A stretch of DNA of 33,465 bases from Candidatus Saccharimonadota bacterium (GCA_017515285.1 JAFWGN010000006.1:1-33465); one strand, 5' to 3'; shown: positions 7,230-16,037, counted from the stretch's first letter. Notes: generated from the letters alone by a model not told the origin. Program-made: numbers and translations.

Positions 7230-9197
7230 CTAACTATCCTTTACGAAGGCCCAGCCGTTCGACTGTGGCACTATTTTTATTGGTGGCATATCAATTTCTT
7301 TGGTAAACGAGCCTTTTGGAGCTTGGATTTCGTCAGAGCTTAATATGCCTATGAGCTGATTATTCTTCCAAACCTCCACGTTCTGCGGAGTCTGTCTGGT
7401 ATAAGTTCCGGAAAGGTTGTTATTCTTGACCGTTACGCCATCAATATCAATCTGGACTTGGGAGTTGCTGAACTCGCCGTTTGCCTGAGTCCATTGGCTC
7501 CGGTAATCGCCCACGGCGAGCATCATATCGGTAATATAGAACTCAGCGTCAGATGAAGCCGTAACCGTGAGCGTGAGCTCTGTGGAGTGCGGTAGAATCG
7601 CCTCGGCAGCGAAATCTTTGTAGTTTGCGCTCTCGCCGTTCGCTAGGCTGATTGTCCAAACACCCTCCTGCGTTCCATCCGAGAGCGTAACTGAGCACGT
7701 CCCGACGGCCGTCTTCTTAATCTTGCATGAGAACGAGTAGTAAGTCTTGAACTCTTCGGCGATGCTACTATCGTCCGGTTTGACCGTGATAACTTGAGTT
7801 ATGGTCTTATTGGCGAGTGAGATAACTTGACCGGAGAGAGAGCCGTTGGCCGAAGCGTCTGCTGACGGGAAAATACTGATTGTCCCTTCTCCCGATAAGT
7901 TCCAGTTGAGAGGCAATCCATCCGAGTCCTTGGCATACATAGCCGAATTTTTAATGAGGTTATTACCGCCGGAGTTCTGGACGCTGGTTACTACCGAGCG
8001 AATGTTTTGAGTAATGTTCGTGAAGTTCGCGTTGGTCTGATTCTCGAATGAGGATTGTTCTTCAACGATGGATTGAATCTGTTGGTTTTGCTTATCGACT
8101 TTGATTTCCGTATTGTAGATGGTCTTGAGGATGCTTCCGGCGAGAGCGTAGTCGGTCGTCGTCTCTTTCGGGATTTCTCCCTTGATTTCTTCCTTTACAC
8201 CACCATCTACGGTGAGCTTGTGATAAGTAATAATGCCTTCAATGGTATTGTTCGTGTCATCCGTGAGCTCGATACGATCACCGATTTCTAGCCAGCCGAG
8301 CCCGACCGTAGTTGCCTCGAAGCCCGTCCATTCTATGCCGTCAACGGCGTTCAGGATGTTCTCGATAAAGGCGGTGCGCTCGTCATCCATGATTTCGTTA
8401 TTGGCGAGCTTAACCTCAGTTAAACCGTTCAAAGCTACGCTCGCTTCGTCCGTCATGGCGATATTATCTTCCTGAGGCATACGCGAGAGGACGACAGAAT
8501 TTACTGGCCCATAATGAGAGCCCTTCTCGAAGGATTTGAGGTGATTGTAGGTCAGCGACTCTTGAACGGTGCTCTGATACGGTCGGAAGACGATTTTGTT
8601 CGCAGCATCGTCGAATACGGCCATGGAGGCGGTCGTTCCGGCAATTTCTGCGAGAATGTTCCGGTAATTTTCTTCAGAGATGTTCTCGTAGAGGTCTTCG
8701 GCAATCTGATAGTTGTAGTTCGGCAGCGAAGTCATATCCTCGACAGATGCGCCAAACCTCGTTCCGATCGCGCTGGCAAGTCCGGCAACCGTAATTGGGA
8801 ACTGGATGCCAGCTTCGTATGCTGATTCCTGCATAATAAGCATCTTGTTGTAGGCTTTCAGAGTGGTCGTTTCTGCGCCCTTCTTGACCGGTGCTTCGAC
8901 AACCGTGTAGAAGCCGTAATCAATCCATTCGTAAGTATCAGCTTCAACGTTAATGCCGTATAAGATGCGAATATCTTTGCCCTCAATGGCGTAGCTTGAG
9001 CCACGGAGCTTGACGGTAGCGATTGAAGCAACCGAGCCAAATAGTTCGCCGGAACTCTCAATCGTGAAGGAGATAACGCTATCGTCCGACGTATAAGTTG
9101 TCGGGGAAGCTCCCAGCGGGTCAACAATAATTTGAGCTTTGACCATCTTGACTGGCGCTACTGCTGCGCTCTTGATATTATTGCTGACGTTTATCAT
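7230..9197 (-). CDS. Baseplate hub / tail-associated protein with fibre-like C-terminus (655 aa)
   Basis: The N-terminal about 340 residues have the order and composition of gp27/gp44-like tail hub proteins, including a loop-rich domain with WLEIGDRIELTDDTNNTIEG near residues 300-320. A helical segment follows (IKVDKQNQQIQSIVEEQSSF, about residues 365-385). The C-terminal half is beta-rich with a carbohydrate-binding-like module (GLPLNWNLSGEGTISIF), a layout common in siphophage Tal proteins. No peptidase motif is evident. Its position between a small tail protein and the terminal fibre fits a hub role. Confidence 0.75.
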   Translation of the reverse strand: MINVSNNIKSAAVAPVKMVKAQIIVDPLGASPTTYTSDDSVISFTIESSGELFGSVASIATVKLRGSSYAIEGKDIRILYGINVEADTYEWIDYGFYTVVEAPVKKGAETTTLKAYNKMLIMQESAYEAGIQFPITVAGLASAIGTRFGASVEDMTSLPNYNYQIAEDLYENISEENYRNILAEIAGTTASMAVFDDAANKIVFRPYQSTVQESLTYNHLKSFEKGSHYGPVNSVVLSRMPQEDNIAMTDEASVALNGLTEVKLANNEIMDDERTAFIENILNAVDGIEWTGFEATTVGLGWLEIGDRIELTDDTNNTIEGIITYHKLTVDGGVKEEIKGEIPKETTTDYALAGSILKTIYNTEIKVDKQNQQIQSIVEEQSSFENQTNANFTNITQNIRSVVTSVQNSGGNNLIKNSAMYAKDSDGLPLNWNLSGEGTISIFPSADASANGSLSGQVISLANKTITQVITVKPDDSSIAEEFKTYYSFSCKIKKTAVGTCSVTLSDGTQEGVWTISLANGESANYKDFAAEAILPHSTELTLTVTASSDAEFYITDMMLAVGDYRSQWTQANGEFSNSQVQIDIDGVTVKNNNLSGTYTRQTPQNVEVWKNNQLIGILSSDEIQAPKGSFTKEIDMPPIKIVPQSNGWAFVKDS

Positions 9198-9200
9198 CTG

Positions 9201-9572
9201 TTATTCCTTACTCGTTGGGATTAGGTTGACCGAGAAGCTCTTGTAGAGCCCTCTTGTTTTATCGAGGAGTGGGAGCTCGAAATCGCTCGCGTAATACTGA
9301 GCGGTTTTCGTTCCTTTGGATTTCGGGTCGAAATAGGTCGCCGAGAAATATGCTGCGCTCAGCAAGGTCGAGATCGTCGAGACCTCGTTCTCGGTTAAAC
9401 CGTCTCGGAAGACGATTTGAATCTTCGGGAATACCCCGATAAGGCTGGCGCTGATATTGCCAGCCATGTTTCTTTCCGCGTCTTTCCAGAGCTTGTTGTA
9501 TTGGACGGAGTAGCTCTTCACTCCCGGAAGAGCGGTACCGCCAATCGTGATTAAAGTTCCGCTAAAAGCCAT
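9201..9572 (-). CDS. Small tail/baseplate protein (123 aa)
   Basis: This compact beta-rich protein contains GVKSYSVQYNKLWKDAERNM and a C-terminal strand pattern like small siphophage tail proteins (DUF6711-like, by memory). It lies 3 bases upstream of the hub gene and next to the endolysin. It probably forms part of the tail-tip ring. The match is by composition and context rather than by clear motif. Confidence 0.6.
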   Translation of the reverse strand: MAFSGTLITIGGTALPGVKSYSVQYNKLWKDAERNMAGNISASLIGVFPKIQIVFRDGLTENEVSTISTLLSAAYFSATYFDPKSKGTKTAQYYASDFELPLLDKTRGLYKSFSVNLIPTSKE

Positions 9573-9573
9573 G

Positions 9574-10773
9574 TTATGCCTTTCTTATATCTCGTGTATT
9601 CATCGCCGCCCAGACTACCGGCTTTCCGTTTCTCGGAGCCGTTAAGACCGCGCGATCGCCGTTAATCTCGCTGATGGTATAGACATCGTCATATTGGACT
9701 AAAGGCGTTCCGTCGTAATCTACGAGTCGAATTGGTACGACTTTGTCCCCTACGTTAAACGTAGAGGGCGTAGGAGTAGGAGTTGGGGTAGGAGTGGGAG
9801 TTGGAGCCACTTTCCAGCCTTTGTATCGGAAAGCGCCCAAGAATGAGGCCATAGACATATTGATGACGTTGAATCCAGCTCCTCCGGCCGCGCCTTTTGG
9901 CGTTCCGCCTTGGTTTTGACCGAGTAGCCTGATATAACCTCCGCCATTGTAATCTTCGTCAGCGAAGCCGATATGGCCATATTCGCCAGCTCCGAAGACG
10001 ACAACATCGCCTCGTTTCACGTCGGCCTTGTTCGTAATCAAATCGAAGTCGTTTCCGGCGTTTTCGTCTCTCGCTGCCGTCCAGCATCCACGCGCCGCAC
10101 CTGTTCCTCCGGTTGAAAGCCAGCGTCCTAGTTGCATCCAGAGCAAATCTGCTCCATCCCAACATTGGTAGCCATAGCAATTATCGCAATCATAGCCCTT
10201 GCCCATGACTTCGTTGCGGAAGGCATCATAAGTATTGAACGGAACGCTATACCACAAGCCAACCCCGCCCTCTTTCGGCTCGGTATCTTTTGCTTTCTCT
10301 TCAAACTCTTTCTGAGCTTCTACCACTTCGGGGGTAGTTCTAAATACTTCATATACCTTTTCGGCAACGGTTTTATATTCTTGCTGTCCCTCTCTGATAA
10401 CCACTTCCGTATGCGACGTGTTAATAAACTCATAAAAATTCTTATATCCTTTCCCGATGAAATAAACTGTTCCCCCGATTATTCCACCGACAAGACCGGT
10501 TACACTTGCTCCGTCGAGGAGTGAGGAAATGTCAGCTCCCATCTTCTTGGAAAACCAGTCGAGCGCGTTAAAAACAACAACCCATGACAGGATTGCTACG
10601 CACATCAGGATGGTTTTGGCTAGGTCCTCGAACATTCTCTTCCAAGACCACTTCCTTTCCTTCGTAAACAATACGTTTGCGATCCCAGAGAGCAGCCATA
10701 CGAGGTAAGCGCCTCCAAGAATGCCTAACCCAACCGAGACGGTGATTAGTTCGCTAATAGTTTCCTCAAGCAT
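9574..10773 (-). CDS. Holin-endolysin fusion: membrane domain + CHAP + SH3/KOW-like domain (399 aa)
   Basis: The N-terminus has three hydrophobic segments (about 10-36, 53-71 and 92-106) with a basic loop between the first two, like a small holin. A charged helical spacer (120-165) leads to a CHAP amidase/peptidase domain with candidate catalytic Cys204 (YQCWDGADLLW), His267 (YGHIGF) and Asn287. A Pro-Thr repeat linker (about 324-336) then joins a C-terminal SH3/KOW-like wall-binding domain (341-399) of a type common in endolysins. Lysis would normally use separate holin and endolysin, so this layout is unusual. A late-type leader precedes the gene. Confidence 0.85.
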   Translation of the reverse strand: MLEETISELITVSVGLGILGGAYLVWLLSGIANVLFTKERKWSWKRMFEDLAKTILMCVAILSWVVVFNALDWFSKKMGADISSLLDGASVTGLVGGIIGGTVYFIGKGYKNFYEFINTSHTEVVIREGQQEYKTVAEKVYEVFRTTPEVVEAQKEFEEKAKDTEPKEGGVGLWYSVPFNTYDAFRNEVMGKGYDCDNCYGYQCWDGADLLWMQLGRWLSTGGTGAARGCWTAARDENAGNDFDLITNKADVKRGDVVVFGAGEYGHIGFADEDYNGGGYIRLLGQNQGGTPKGAAGGAGFNVINMSMASFLGAFRYKGWKVAPTPTPTPTPTPTPSTFNVGDKVVPIRLVDYDGTPLVQYDDVYTISEINGDRAVLTAPRNGKPVVWAAMNTRDIRKA

Positions 10774-10796
10774 ATTGGCTCCTTTCGTTAGTCAAC

Positions 10797-10849
10797 AAAA
10801 AACACTTCCGCAAAGCAGAAGTGCAATCAGTCTTAACTTAATTATACCA
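10797..10849 (-). promoter_or_regulatory. Late leader unit 1: extended -10, conserved 5' motif, hairpin, T-tract
   Basis: On the minus strand TGGTATAAT (10849-10841) is followed by AAGACTGATTGCAC, then a 9-bp stem (10815-10823 with 10803-10811, loop of 3) and T6 (10802-10797), then the ribosome site of the holin-endolysin gene. A second extended -10, TGATATAAT (10885-10877), with a small stem AGACG/CGTCT lies just upstream, so promoters may be tandem here. Confidence 0.75.
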
Positions 10850-10914
10850 CAAGGATGGCGAGACGCTAACGTCTTAATTATATCATAAGAGGATTGGTAG
10901 GAAAAGGCGACGAT

Positions 10915-11310
10915 TCATTCGCCGCCTCTGGAAAAGAACTTGCTTACTACTTGCTTTTGCCATTCGAGAATGGCGATCGTGGCCGGACAATCTTCCGCCC
11001 ACATCTCAATGAGAAAGTCGATGCGCTGTTCAATGGTATCATCATCTACGTTGATGATTCCGAGACGTTCTCTCCGACATAGTTCTTCAAAAGCCTTCTT
11101 ACACTCTTTACCGTTCGGACAAGGGACATCGTGAATCTTCGAATGAATCTCTCGGTGGAGGGAATCTCGCGGAATCATCTTGCCCATATATGCGTGCTCG
11201 CGCAGGGCTTTGGCGTAGCCTTGATTCCAATGTCTGCGCTGATAAAGAATATGGTGAAAATCTAGCTGGTTTGAGTAATGGTACCCTCGCTTAGCTGGTT
11301 TCCTCTTCAT
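10915..11310 (-). CDS. Small HNH-like protein (131 aa)
   Basis: The central part carries a His-rich pattern (FHHILYQRRHW, then LHREIHSKIHDV and CPNGKEC) reminiscent of a compact HNH nuclease fold, with two Cys that could bind metal. The C-terminal helix ends in a basic stretch. I do not recognise the exact family, so nuclease activity is tentative. HNH proteins in late phage regions often assist terminase, but this one is next to lysis genes and far from TerL. Its start lies inside the end of the upstream 72-aa gene (20-base overlap). Confidence 0.55.
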   Translation of the reverse strand: MKRKPAKRGYHYSNQLDFHHILYQRRHWNQGYAKALREHAYMGKMIPRDSLHREIHSKIHDVPCPNGKECKKAFEELCRRERLGIINVDDDTIEQRIDFLIEMWAEDCPATIAILEWQKQVVSKFFSRGGE

Positions 11311-11509
11311 TGTTCAGCTCACCCCCTGACCAGTATAAATCCGAGATAATGACTACTTCTTGGCACTTGACCATATCCGCTTCGCAGCTCACGAGAACAG
11401 TATCCTCCCCCTCGACCTCGATTGCGCATTGAGCGTACTTGTTGACCTCTTGTATGAATCTGCTGAGTCGGGACATCGGGAAATTGGACAGAGTAATGCT
11501 CATCTTCAT
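11291..11509 (-). CDS. Hypothetical late protein (72 aa)
   Basis: The start at 11509 (MKMSITLSNF) is chosen because AAGGGGG lies 9 bases upstream. A longer frame to 11578 would run through the leader hairpin. The alternation of strands and one amphipathic helix gives a small alpha/beta protein with three Cys, but no family is recognised. It is cotranscribed with the HNH-like gene and controlled by its own leader unit. Confidence 0.6.
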   Translation of the reverse strand: MKMSITLSNFPMSRLSRFIQEVNKYAQCAIEVEGEDTVLVSCEADMVKCQEVVIISDLYWSGGELNNEEETS

Positions 11510-11548
11510 AACAAAATACCCCCTTCGTAAGTCGTTCTTCATGTGCAA

Positions 11549-11600
11549 CAAAATGCACCCCGCAAAAGCGGAGTGCAATTAGTCTGAATATATTTTAGCA
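11549..11600 (-). promoter_or_regulatory. Late leader unit 2
   Basis: On the minus strand TGCTAAAAT (11600-11592) precedes AGACTAATTGCA and a 9-bp stem (11568-11576 with 11555-11563, loop of four). The T-tract is weaker than in the other units (ATTTTG). It drives the 72-aa and HNH-like genes and is back to back with the plus-strand promoter of the moron. Confidence 0.7.
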
Positions 11601-11606
11601 TAATTA

Positions 11607-11615
11607 TGATATAAT
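11607..11615 (+). promoter_or_regulatory. Extended -10 promoter of the moron gene
   Basis: TGATATAAT fits the TGnTATAAT extended -10 consensus and lies 42 bases before the ATG at 11657. No good -35 is visible, which is usual for extended -10 promoters. Confidence 0.65.
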
Positions 11616-11656
11616 GAGCTCAAACAACGTAAAAATAAAAACGAAAAAGGAAGTTT

Positions 11657-12262
11657 ATGGCAAATCCAAAAGCAAGACCGCAAGCGACAAGAAAGCCTGC
11701 GGTTACCAAGGTTTCTGCGACAACCAAGAAACCAGTTTACAAACAATGGTGGTTTTGGCTGATTATTGTCGTCGTTCTTATCGGCGTTGCCGGTAGTTCA
11801 GCGTCAAACAAGGAGTCCTCGCCGTCTGGCAGTTCCAGCTCTTCTTCGTCGTCTTCGACACCGAACGAGAAGAAAGAGCCTCGTATTGGAGACGATGTTA
11901 CCGCCGGAAAGAGCGTCATCAAGGTTATCTCCGTTGAGTATAACTATGCTGACCCGGACGGGTATTGGACACCAAGCGACGGTAAGGAATACGTCAAAGT
12001 CAACGTTTCGCAGCATAATAATTCTGATTCCAAAATCAGCTTCAACGCTCTCTACTGGTCTCTTCAGGACGGTAATGGCGTAGCGCAGAACTACCTTGGC
12101 GCTGGCTTATCTCAGACCGACGATTTCTTTGGCTCCGGCGATCTCGCGTCCGGCGGGACTCGTGCGGGCTCCCTCGTCTTCGAAATCCCTGCCGGAGACA
12201 GAAATCTCGTCCTCATTTACGACCCGATGGAGTGGGGAGTTGAGGCCGAGATTAAGTTGTAG
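11657..12262 (+). CDS. Membrane-anchored DUF4352-like protein, plus-strand moron (201 aa)
   Basis: A basic N-terminus (about 30 residues) leads to one transmembrane helix (WWFWLIIVVVLIGVAGSSAS, about 35-54). A Ser-rich spacer follows (nine Ser in a row near residue 65), then a beta-sandwich domain resembling DUF4352/telokin-like proteins displayed on the outer face of Gram-positive-type membranes. It is alone on the plus strand inside a minus-strand late region, with its own promoter and a weak terminator, so it is probably expressed from the prophage. Lysogenic conversion or superinfection exclusion is an inference. Confidence 0.8.
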   Translation: MANPKARPQATRKPAVTKVSATTKKPVYKQWWFWLIIVVVLIGVAGSSASNKESSPSGSSSSSSSSSTPNEKKEPRIGDDVTAGKSVIKVISVEYNYADPDGYWTPSDGKEYVKVNVSQHNNSDSKISFNALYWSLQDGNGVAQNYLGAGLSQTDDFFGSGDLASGGTRAGSLVFEIPAGDRNLVLIYDPMEWGVEAEIKL

Positions 12263-12325
12263 CTAGTCTATCGGACAGTTATCGGACAACTAGACTATAA
12301 AACTAACAGAGGCGGAAAGCCTTTA
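12263..12325 (+). terminator. Probable weak terminator after the moron
   Basis: AGAGGC (12308-12313) can pair with GCCTTT (12319-12324) with one G-U, but the T-tract is poor. Just upstream, TAGTCTA and TAGACTA form another stem around a repeated TATCGGACA. Together they separate the moron from the convergent tape-measure gene. Confidence 0.45.
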
Positions 12326-12338
12326 TAGTAGCTGTCTA

Positions 12339-14894
12339 TCAGACATTGATTACTGCTTTATTATTGAGGAAGCTCAAGTCATTAACGCCCTTGACGACTT
12401 TGTCTAGGAGCGTATCTTCGCCAACCTTAACGGTAACGTGAACTGGCTCATCATCCTCTGCGTTGTTAATATCTTCCATCATTCCGGCAAGCCCGGCGTT
12501 TAGCGAGGTCTTCAAATCAATCGAAGTTGGTAACGAGCTAATTGTTTCTTGGAAGTCGGTTGCCACGTCTTCCCAACCTTTGATATAACCCTGCTCGGAG
12601 AAGTCGCCGATACTCTCGAAGAGTTTAGAAGGCGAGTGAATACCGAGGAAGTTTTTGACGGCATCCACGGCTCCGGTGAACATATCTTTCATCTTTTGGG
12701 CGAGGTTGCCGATACCAGCTTTCAAACCTTCCCAGATATTACGGCCGATATTGCAGAATGTTCCCCAAGGGTCAGCGAAGGCGTTTTTAACGTCGTTCCA
12801 GCGGTCTTTGAACCAGTTGCCGATGCTTTGGAATACGCTCACGATTCCGTCGTATGCTTTCTTGAAAATGTCCCTGAACCAGTTACCAATTCCGGCGAAT
12901 ACTCCGATAATCTTGTTGTAGAGATTATCCATCCACTCGAACAAAGGCGAGAAAACCTCGATAATGAGGTTGAGGGCTCTTTCGAATAGGTTTCTAAACC
13001 ACTCGCCGATATGCTGGAAGATGTATTGAATCGACTCTTTGATGGCGGTGAAGAAGTCCGGAGCGTTCTCCCAGATTTCTACAATGTTCTGGAATCCTTC
13101 GGTAAACCAGTTGACGACTTCCACGATTGTCTCGATGAGCCATTTCAGGACGTTTATCACGGCGGCAAGCGCAGCGAATAGACCTTCGAGCAGGAAGGTC
13201 GCCACTTCCTTGATTACCTGATACATGGTCTCGAATAGTTCGTTGTTCTCGGCGACGCTTCCGAGCATATCGTTGAACAGGTCGTAGATTGGCTTGAGGG
13301 CATCCAGAAGTCCGTCGAGCGCCGGTTTGACGTATTTCTTATACAGGTCAACGATTGCCTCCCAAAGCCCTTTCACGATTGCCACAATGCTTTTCAGGAG
13401 GATTGCCCAGTAGTTGAGCTGAGCGGCCACGACGTTATCGAGAATCCAGCCGATAATCGGAGCGAGGATTTCATATAGGTCAGAGAAGATGTCGAGGATG
13501 AGTTGAACGGCTTGTGCAACGCCCTCAAAGACGTTCTTGAATGCGTCTGCGATTCGGTCAAAGTTAATCTGGTCAAACATCTTCGCCGTATCAGTAAACA
13601 AGCGAGGGAGTGTTTGCTCTGCGACGTGCTTCGTTATCGGGTAAATAACTTCCGTTATGAAGCTCTTGCCGGTCTTTTTGGCCGCGTTGAACGCTCCGCT
13701 CATGGACTCTTTGAGAGTGTCCCACGCTTTCTGAAGAGGTTTCGTGTCGATTTGAGAGAATAGGTTTTTAATGTCTTGAATCCATTGAGGGAGTTCGATT
13801 TCTGGGATGATTGAACCCCAGTTGATTGCTTCCGCGCTGGCTTCGAGATCGCCGAGAATATCAACACCGCCTCCACCTCCGCTACTTCCGGAGCCAGAGC
13901 TAGTTTGTTCTTCGAGGACGTTCATTTCATCGAACGCTGCGAGAGCTTTCTTGGCCTTCTTGGCTGCGCCTTCGGCAGCGTCTCCATAGCCCTCAACCGC
14001 GTCAGAAGCGTCAGAGACTACGGAGGCCGTACTTGCGGCAGCGTTTCCGGTCTCAATGCCGAATAATTTGAGGAATGCCTTGATATATGCGATTGCTCGT
14101 CCGACTACGTTTGCGATTACTGAAAATACCGGAATGAGGATATTCTTGACCGCCGCAGCAAGCTCGCCGATTTGAGCCTTGAGTTGATCCCAAGTATTCG
14201 CGAGCTGGATTTGTTTGCCAACGGGAGTCTCGCCTAATCTATGGTTGAGATCGCCTAGGTTTTCGCCGACAATTTGAGTAAGGAGGGCGACGCGTTCTTC
14301 CTCTGTCCCGAAGTTAAAGAGTTTCTTCTCGTCTTCGGTCAGATGGTAACCGATTCTCTCCATACCGCCGGTCTGGCCTTGGAGAACTTTACCCATCATG
14401 GTTGCAGTTTGAAGAACATCGCGAGAGGTTGCCTCGTAGCCGTATTGCTGGACGACGAGGTTGTTCATCGTATTCGTGAGTTTCTTCAAGCTGTCAGCTT
14501 GTCCGACGTAAGTAGCGAGCTCTTGGAGACCGTTCTGTTGAGCGTCTGCGGATACTACTCCGAGACGTTCTTCGGCTTCCGTGAGTTTAATCACGTCGTC
14601 ATATTCTTGCTGAGTCGCACCGCGCTGTTGCATGACGGTGGCGAGTTTGGTACGAGAAGCAGAGAGGTTTTTGTATGCTTGGTCTGCTTCTTGAACGACC
14701 TGAGTAAGTTTGCGGAAGGCAGCAACAACAACAGTCGAGAGAATATGGCCCATAGCGACCGTAGCAGCAGAGAAGCTGGAAGTAGTTTGCTTTACGCCAT
14801 CAAGTTTGGTATTGACGGCATCGAGCTGTTTCTGGAACTCTGCGGTCTTAGCCGTAATGAGAACTTGGAGCTCGTCAACAGTAGTTGCGGCCAT
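12339..14894 (-). CDS. Tail tape measure protein (851 aa)
   Basis: Its length, the helical heptad-rich N-terminus (residues 1-120), and the long hydrophobic helical middle with repeated Trp-Phe motifs (IGNWFRDIFKKAYDG, then IGNWFKDRWNDV) are typical of siphophage tape measure proteins. At roughly 0.15 nm per residue it would set a tail near 130 nm. The C-terminal part (HSPSKLFESIGDF) is the usual end motif of this family. Its ATG overlaps the stop of the frameshifted chaperone by one base, exactly as expected for the gpG-gpGT-gpH order of long-tailed phages. Confidence 0.93.
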   Translation of the reverse strand: MAATTVDELQVLITAKTAEFQKQLDAVNTKLDGVKQTTSSFSAATVAMGHILSTVVVAAFRKLTQVVQEADQAYKNLSASRTKLATVMQQRGATQQEYDDVIKLTEAEERLGVVSADAQQNGLQELATYVGQADSLKKLTNTMNNLVVQQYGYEATSRDVLQTATMMGKVLQGQTGGMERIGYHLTEDEKKLFNFGTEEERVALLTQIVGENLGDLNHRLGETPVGKQIQLANTWDQLKAQIGELAAAVKNILIPVFSVIANVVGRAIAYIKAFLKLFGIETGNAAASTASVVSDASDAVEGYGDAAEGAAKKAKKALAAFDEMNVLEEQTSSGSGSSGGGGGVDILGDLEASAEAINWGSIIPEIELPQWIQDIKNLFSQIDTKPLQKAWDTLKESMSGAFNAAKKTGKSFITEVIYPITKHVAEQTLPRLFTDTAKMFDQINFDRIADAFKNVFEGVAQAVQLILDIFSDLYEILAPIIGWILDNVVAAQLNYWAILLKSIVAIVKGLWEAIVDLYKKYVKPALDGLLDALKPIYDLFNDMLGSVAENNELFETMYQVIKEVATFLLEGLFAALAAVINVLKWLIETIVEVVNWFTEGFQNIVEIWENAPDFFTAIKESIQYIFQHIGEWFRNLFERALNLIIEVFSPLFEWMDNLYNKIIGVFAGIGNWFRDIFKKAYDGIVSVFQSIGNWFKDRWNDVKNAFADPWGTFCNIGRNIWEGLKAGIGNLAQKMKDMFTGAVDAVKNFLGIHSPSKLFESIGDFSEQGYIKGWEDVATDFQETISSLPTSIDLKTSLNAGLAGMMEDINNAEDDEPVHVTVKVGEDTLLDKVVKGVNDLSFLNNKAVINV

Positions 14895-15537
14895 TATTTT
14901 CCTCCTTTGTTTGCCATTGTCTTGATATAAGAGTCAAGTGCGCTGTCTTCTGTAAAGCCCTGAGGTTTGTCTCCGCTTCCTTTGGAGAAAAGCGGCTCTT
15001 TGGGATAAGGGTTTTTCTTTGAGGCGTGAACTCCGGCAGCGACATATTGCCCGAGGTTGAAGTTATTAACGTCGTCGAAGCGGAATTGCGTCTCGATTCG
15101 GTCAGCATAACCATCTAGGCAATCATAGAAATCGCCAATCGTGAGTTCCCAAAACTCTTTAGGATGTAGCCCGATTTGGAATGCTAGAGGTTGGTTTCGT
15201 TGCCAGAAATCGGTGAAGTTTTTACAGTCTCGGAAACGTTCTTCATTGACTCGTGAATCTGCGCCTTGAGACTTTCTACGTCGATTGTTTCTTTTCCTAA
15301 AAAACCAGCCTTGCTTACGCCCTCGATTATCGTGATTATTAAGTTGTCGATACCGGAAGCGAAGAGCTTATCGAAGTCATCATCAGTTCCTCCGCCAGCG
15401 ATCACTAGGAAGCGCAAATCAGAAAAGCTCATGGAGTTACCGAGGTTTCCTAGGCAGCTCATAAAGTTCTTCTTATGGATTTCCTCTGCTTTCGCGATAT
15501 TACTAGCTTTATAATTGAGAATGACTTGATTTTCCAT
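14894..15537 (-). CDS. Tail assembly chaperone, -1 frameshift product (gpGT-like, 214 aa)
   Basis: The 290-base region between the stop of the 117-aa chaperone and the tape measure has no start of its own. It is fully open in the -1 frame from residue 107 on: NFTDFWQRNQPLAFQIGLHP, ending ...MANKGGK at the TAA overlapping the next ATG. The shift would occur at the A5 run (15219-15223), where the Lys106 codon AAA can slip one base back. T-domain hallmarks are visible (FWELTIGDFYDCLDGYADR and the NPYPKEPLF segment). This is the equivalent of lambda gpGT. Confidence 0.82.
15184..15537 (-). CDS. Tail assembly chaperone, unshifted product (gpG-like, 117 aa)
   Basis: This small, largely helical protein lies directly between the tail tube and tape measure genes, the fixed position of gpG-type chaperones. 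The unshifted frame ends ...KTSPISGNETNL at 15184. It would coat the tape measure with the longer frameshifted form and recruit tail tube subunits. Identity comes from position, size and the matching open -1 frame downstream. Confidence 0.8.
   Translation of the reverse strand: MENQVILNYKASNIAKAEEIHKKNFMSCLGNLGNSMSFSDLRFLVIAGGGTDDDFDKLFASGIDNLIITIIEGVSKAGFLGKETIDVESLKAQIHESMKNVSETVKTSPISGNETNL
15219..15223 (-). promoter_or_regulatory. Slippery run for programmed -1 frameshift
   Basis: The minus strand reads GTA AAA ACT. Slippage of the Lys-tRNA one base back within A5 gives AAA then AAC and opens the long frame. It is not a perfect X-XXY-YYZ heptamer, so a one-tRNA slip is more likely than a tandem slip. 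Confidence 0.6.
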
Positions 15538-15593
15538 TGGTTATTCCTTGTATAAATTAGTAAGGTGGGGGAGATACCCTCTCCCCCTCGGGG

Positions 15594-16037
15594 TTATTCG
15601 CTTTCGCCGCTTTCAGGGTCGGCTGGCGTGAAGGTAACGTCTCCGCTGATGCGAAGAGTTAAGTTGAAGGTATCAAGACCGTCAACGGTTTTCTCGCCGT
15701 ACTCGAAGTTCTGGATAAACGCTTTGTAAGAGAGTTTATTACCAGCGGGAGTTACAACTTCCCAATCGCGAGTCTTCTTTGAATCGAAGACAGCGCGGAG
15801 TTTGTCAACTTGGTCGGCATCGGTTACGTTACCAGCGATGTCCTGAGTTCCCCAGTCAACAGCGCCTTGGATGTACTCTTTGGCTCCGTTTGGAGAATCA
15901 AGCGTAGTTACGTCGATTTCTTCACCTTCGCCAGAGATAGCACCAATGCTGGTGAGGGATTTCACGACAGTATTAGCGGTTTCGGAGCCAGTCTTTTTCA
16001 TGGTTAAGGTGGACCCCATTGTTCTTTGTCCTGCCAT
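15594..16037 (-). CDS. Major tail (tube) protein (147 aa)
   Basis: This is a small beta-rich protein with the look of TP901-1/phi13-type tail tube subunits: a start in MAGQRTMGSTLTMKK, the central EEIDVTTLDSPNGAKEYIQG segment, and a strand-loop-strand with NFEYGEKTVDGLDTFNLTL. It precedes the chaperone pair and follows the tail terminator, the canonical order. The C-terminus PESGESE nearly repeats the end of the major capsid protein (DESGESE), in sequence and almost in codons. Confidence 0.88.
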   Translation of the reverse strand: MAGQRTMGSTLTMKKTGSETANTVVKSLTSIGAISGEGEEIDVTTLDSPNGAKEYIQGAVDWGTQDIAGNVTDADQVDKLRAVFDSKKTRDWEVVTPAGNKLSYKAFIQNFEYGEKTVDGLDTFNLTLRISGDVTFTPADPESGESE

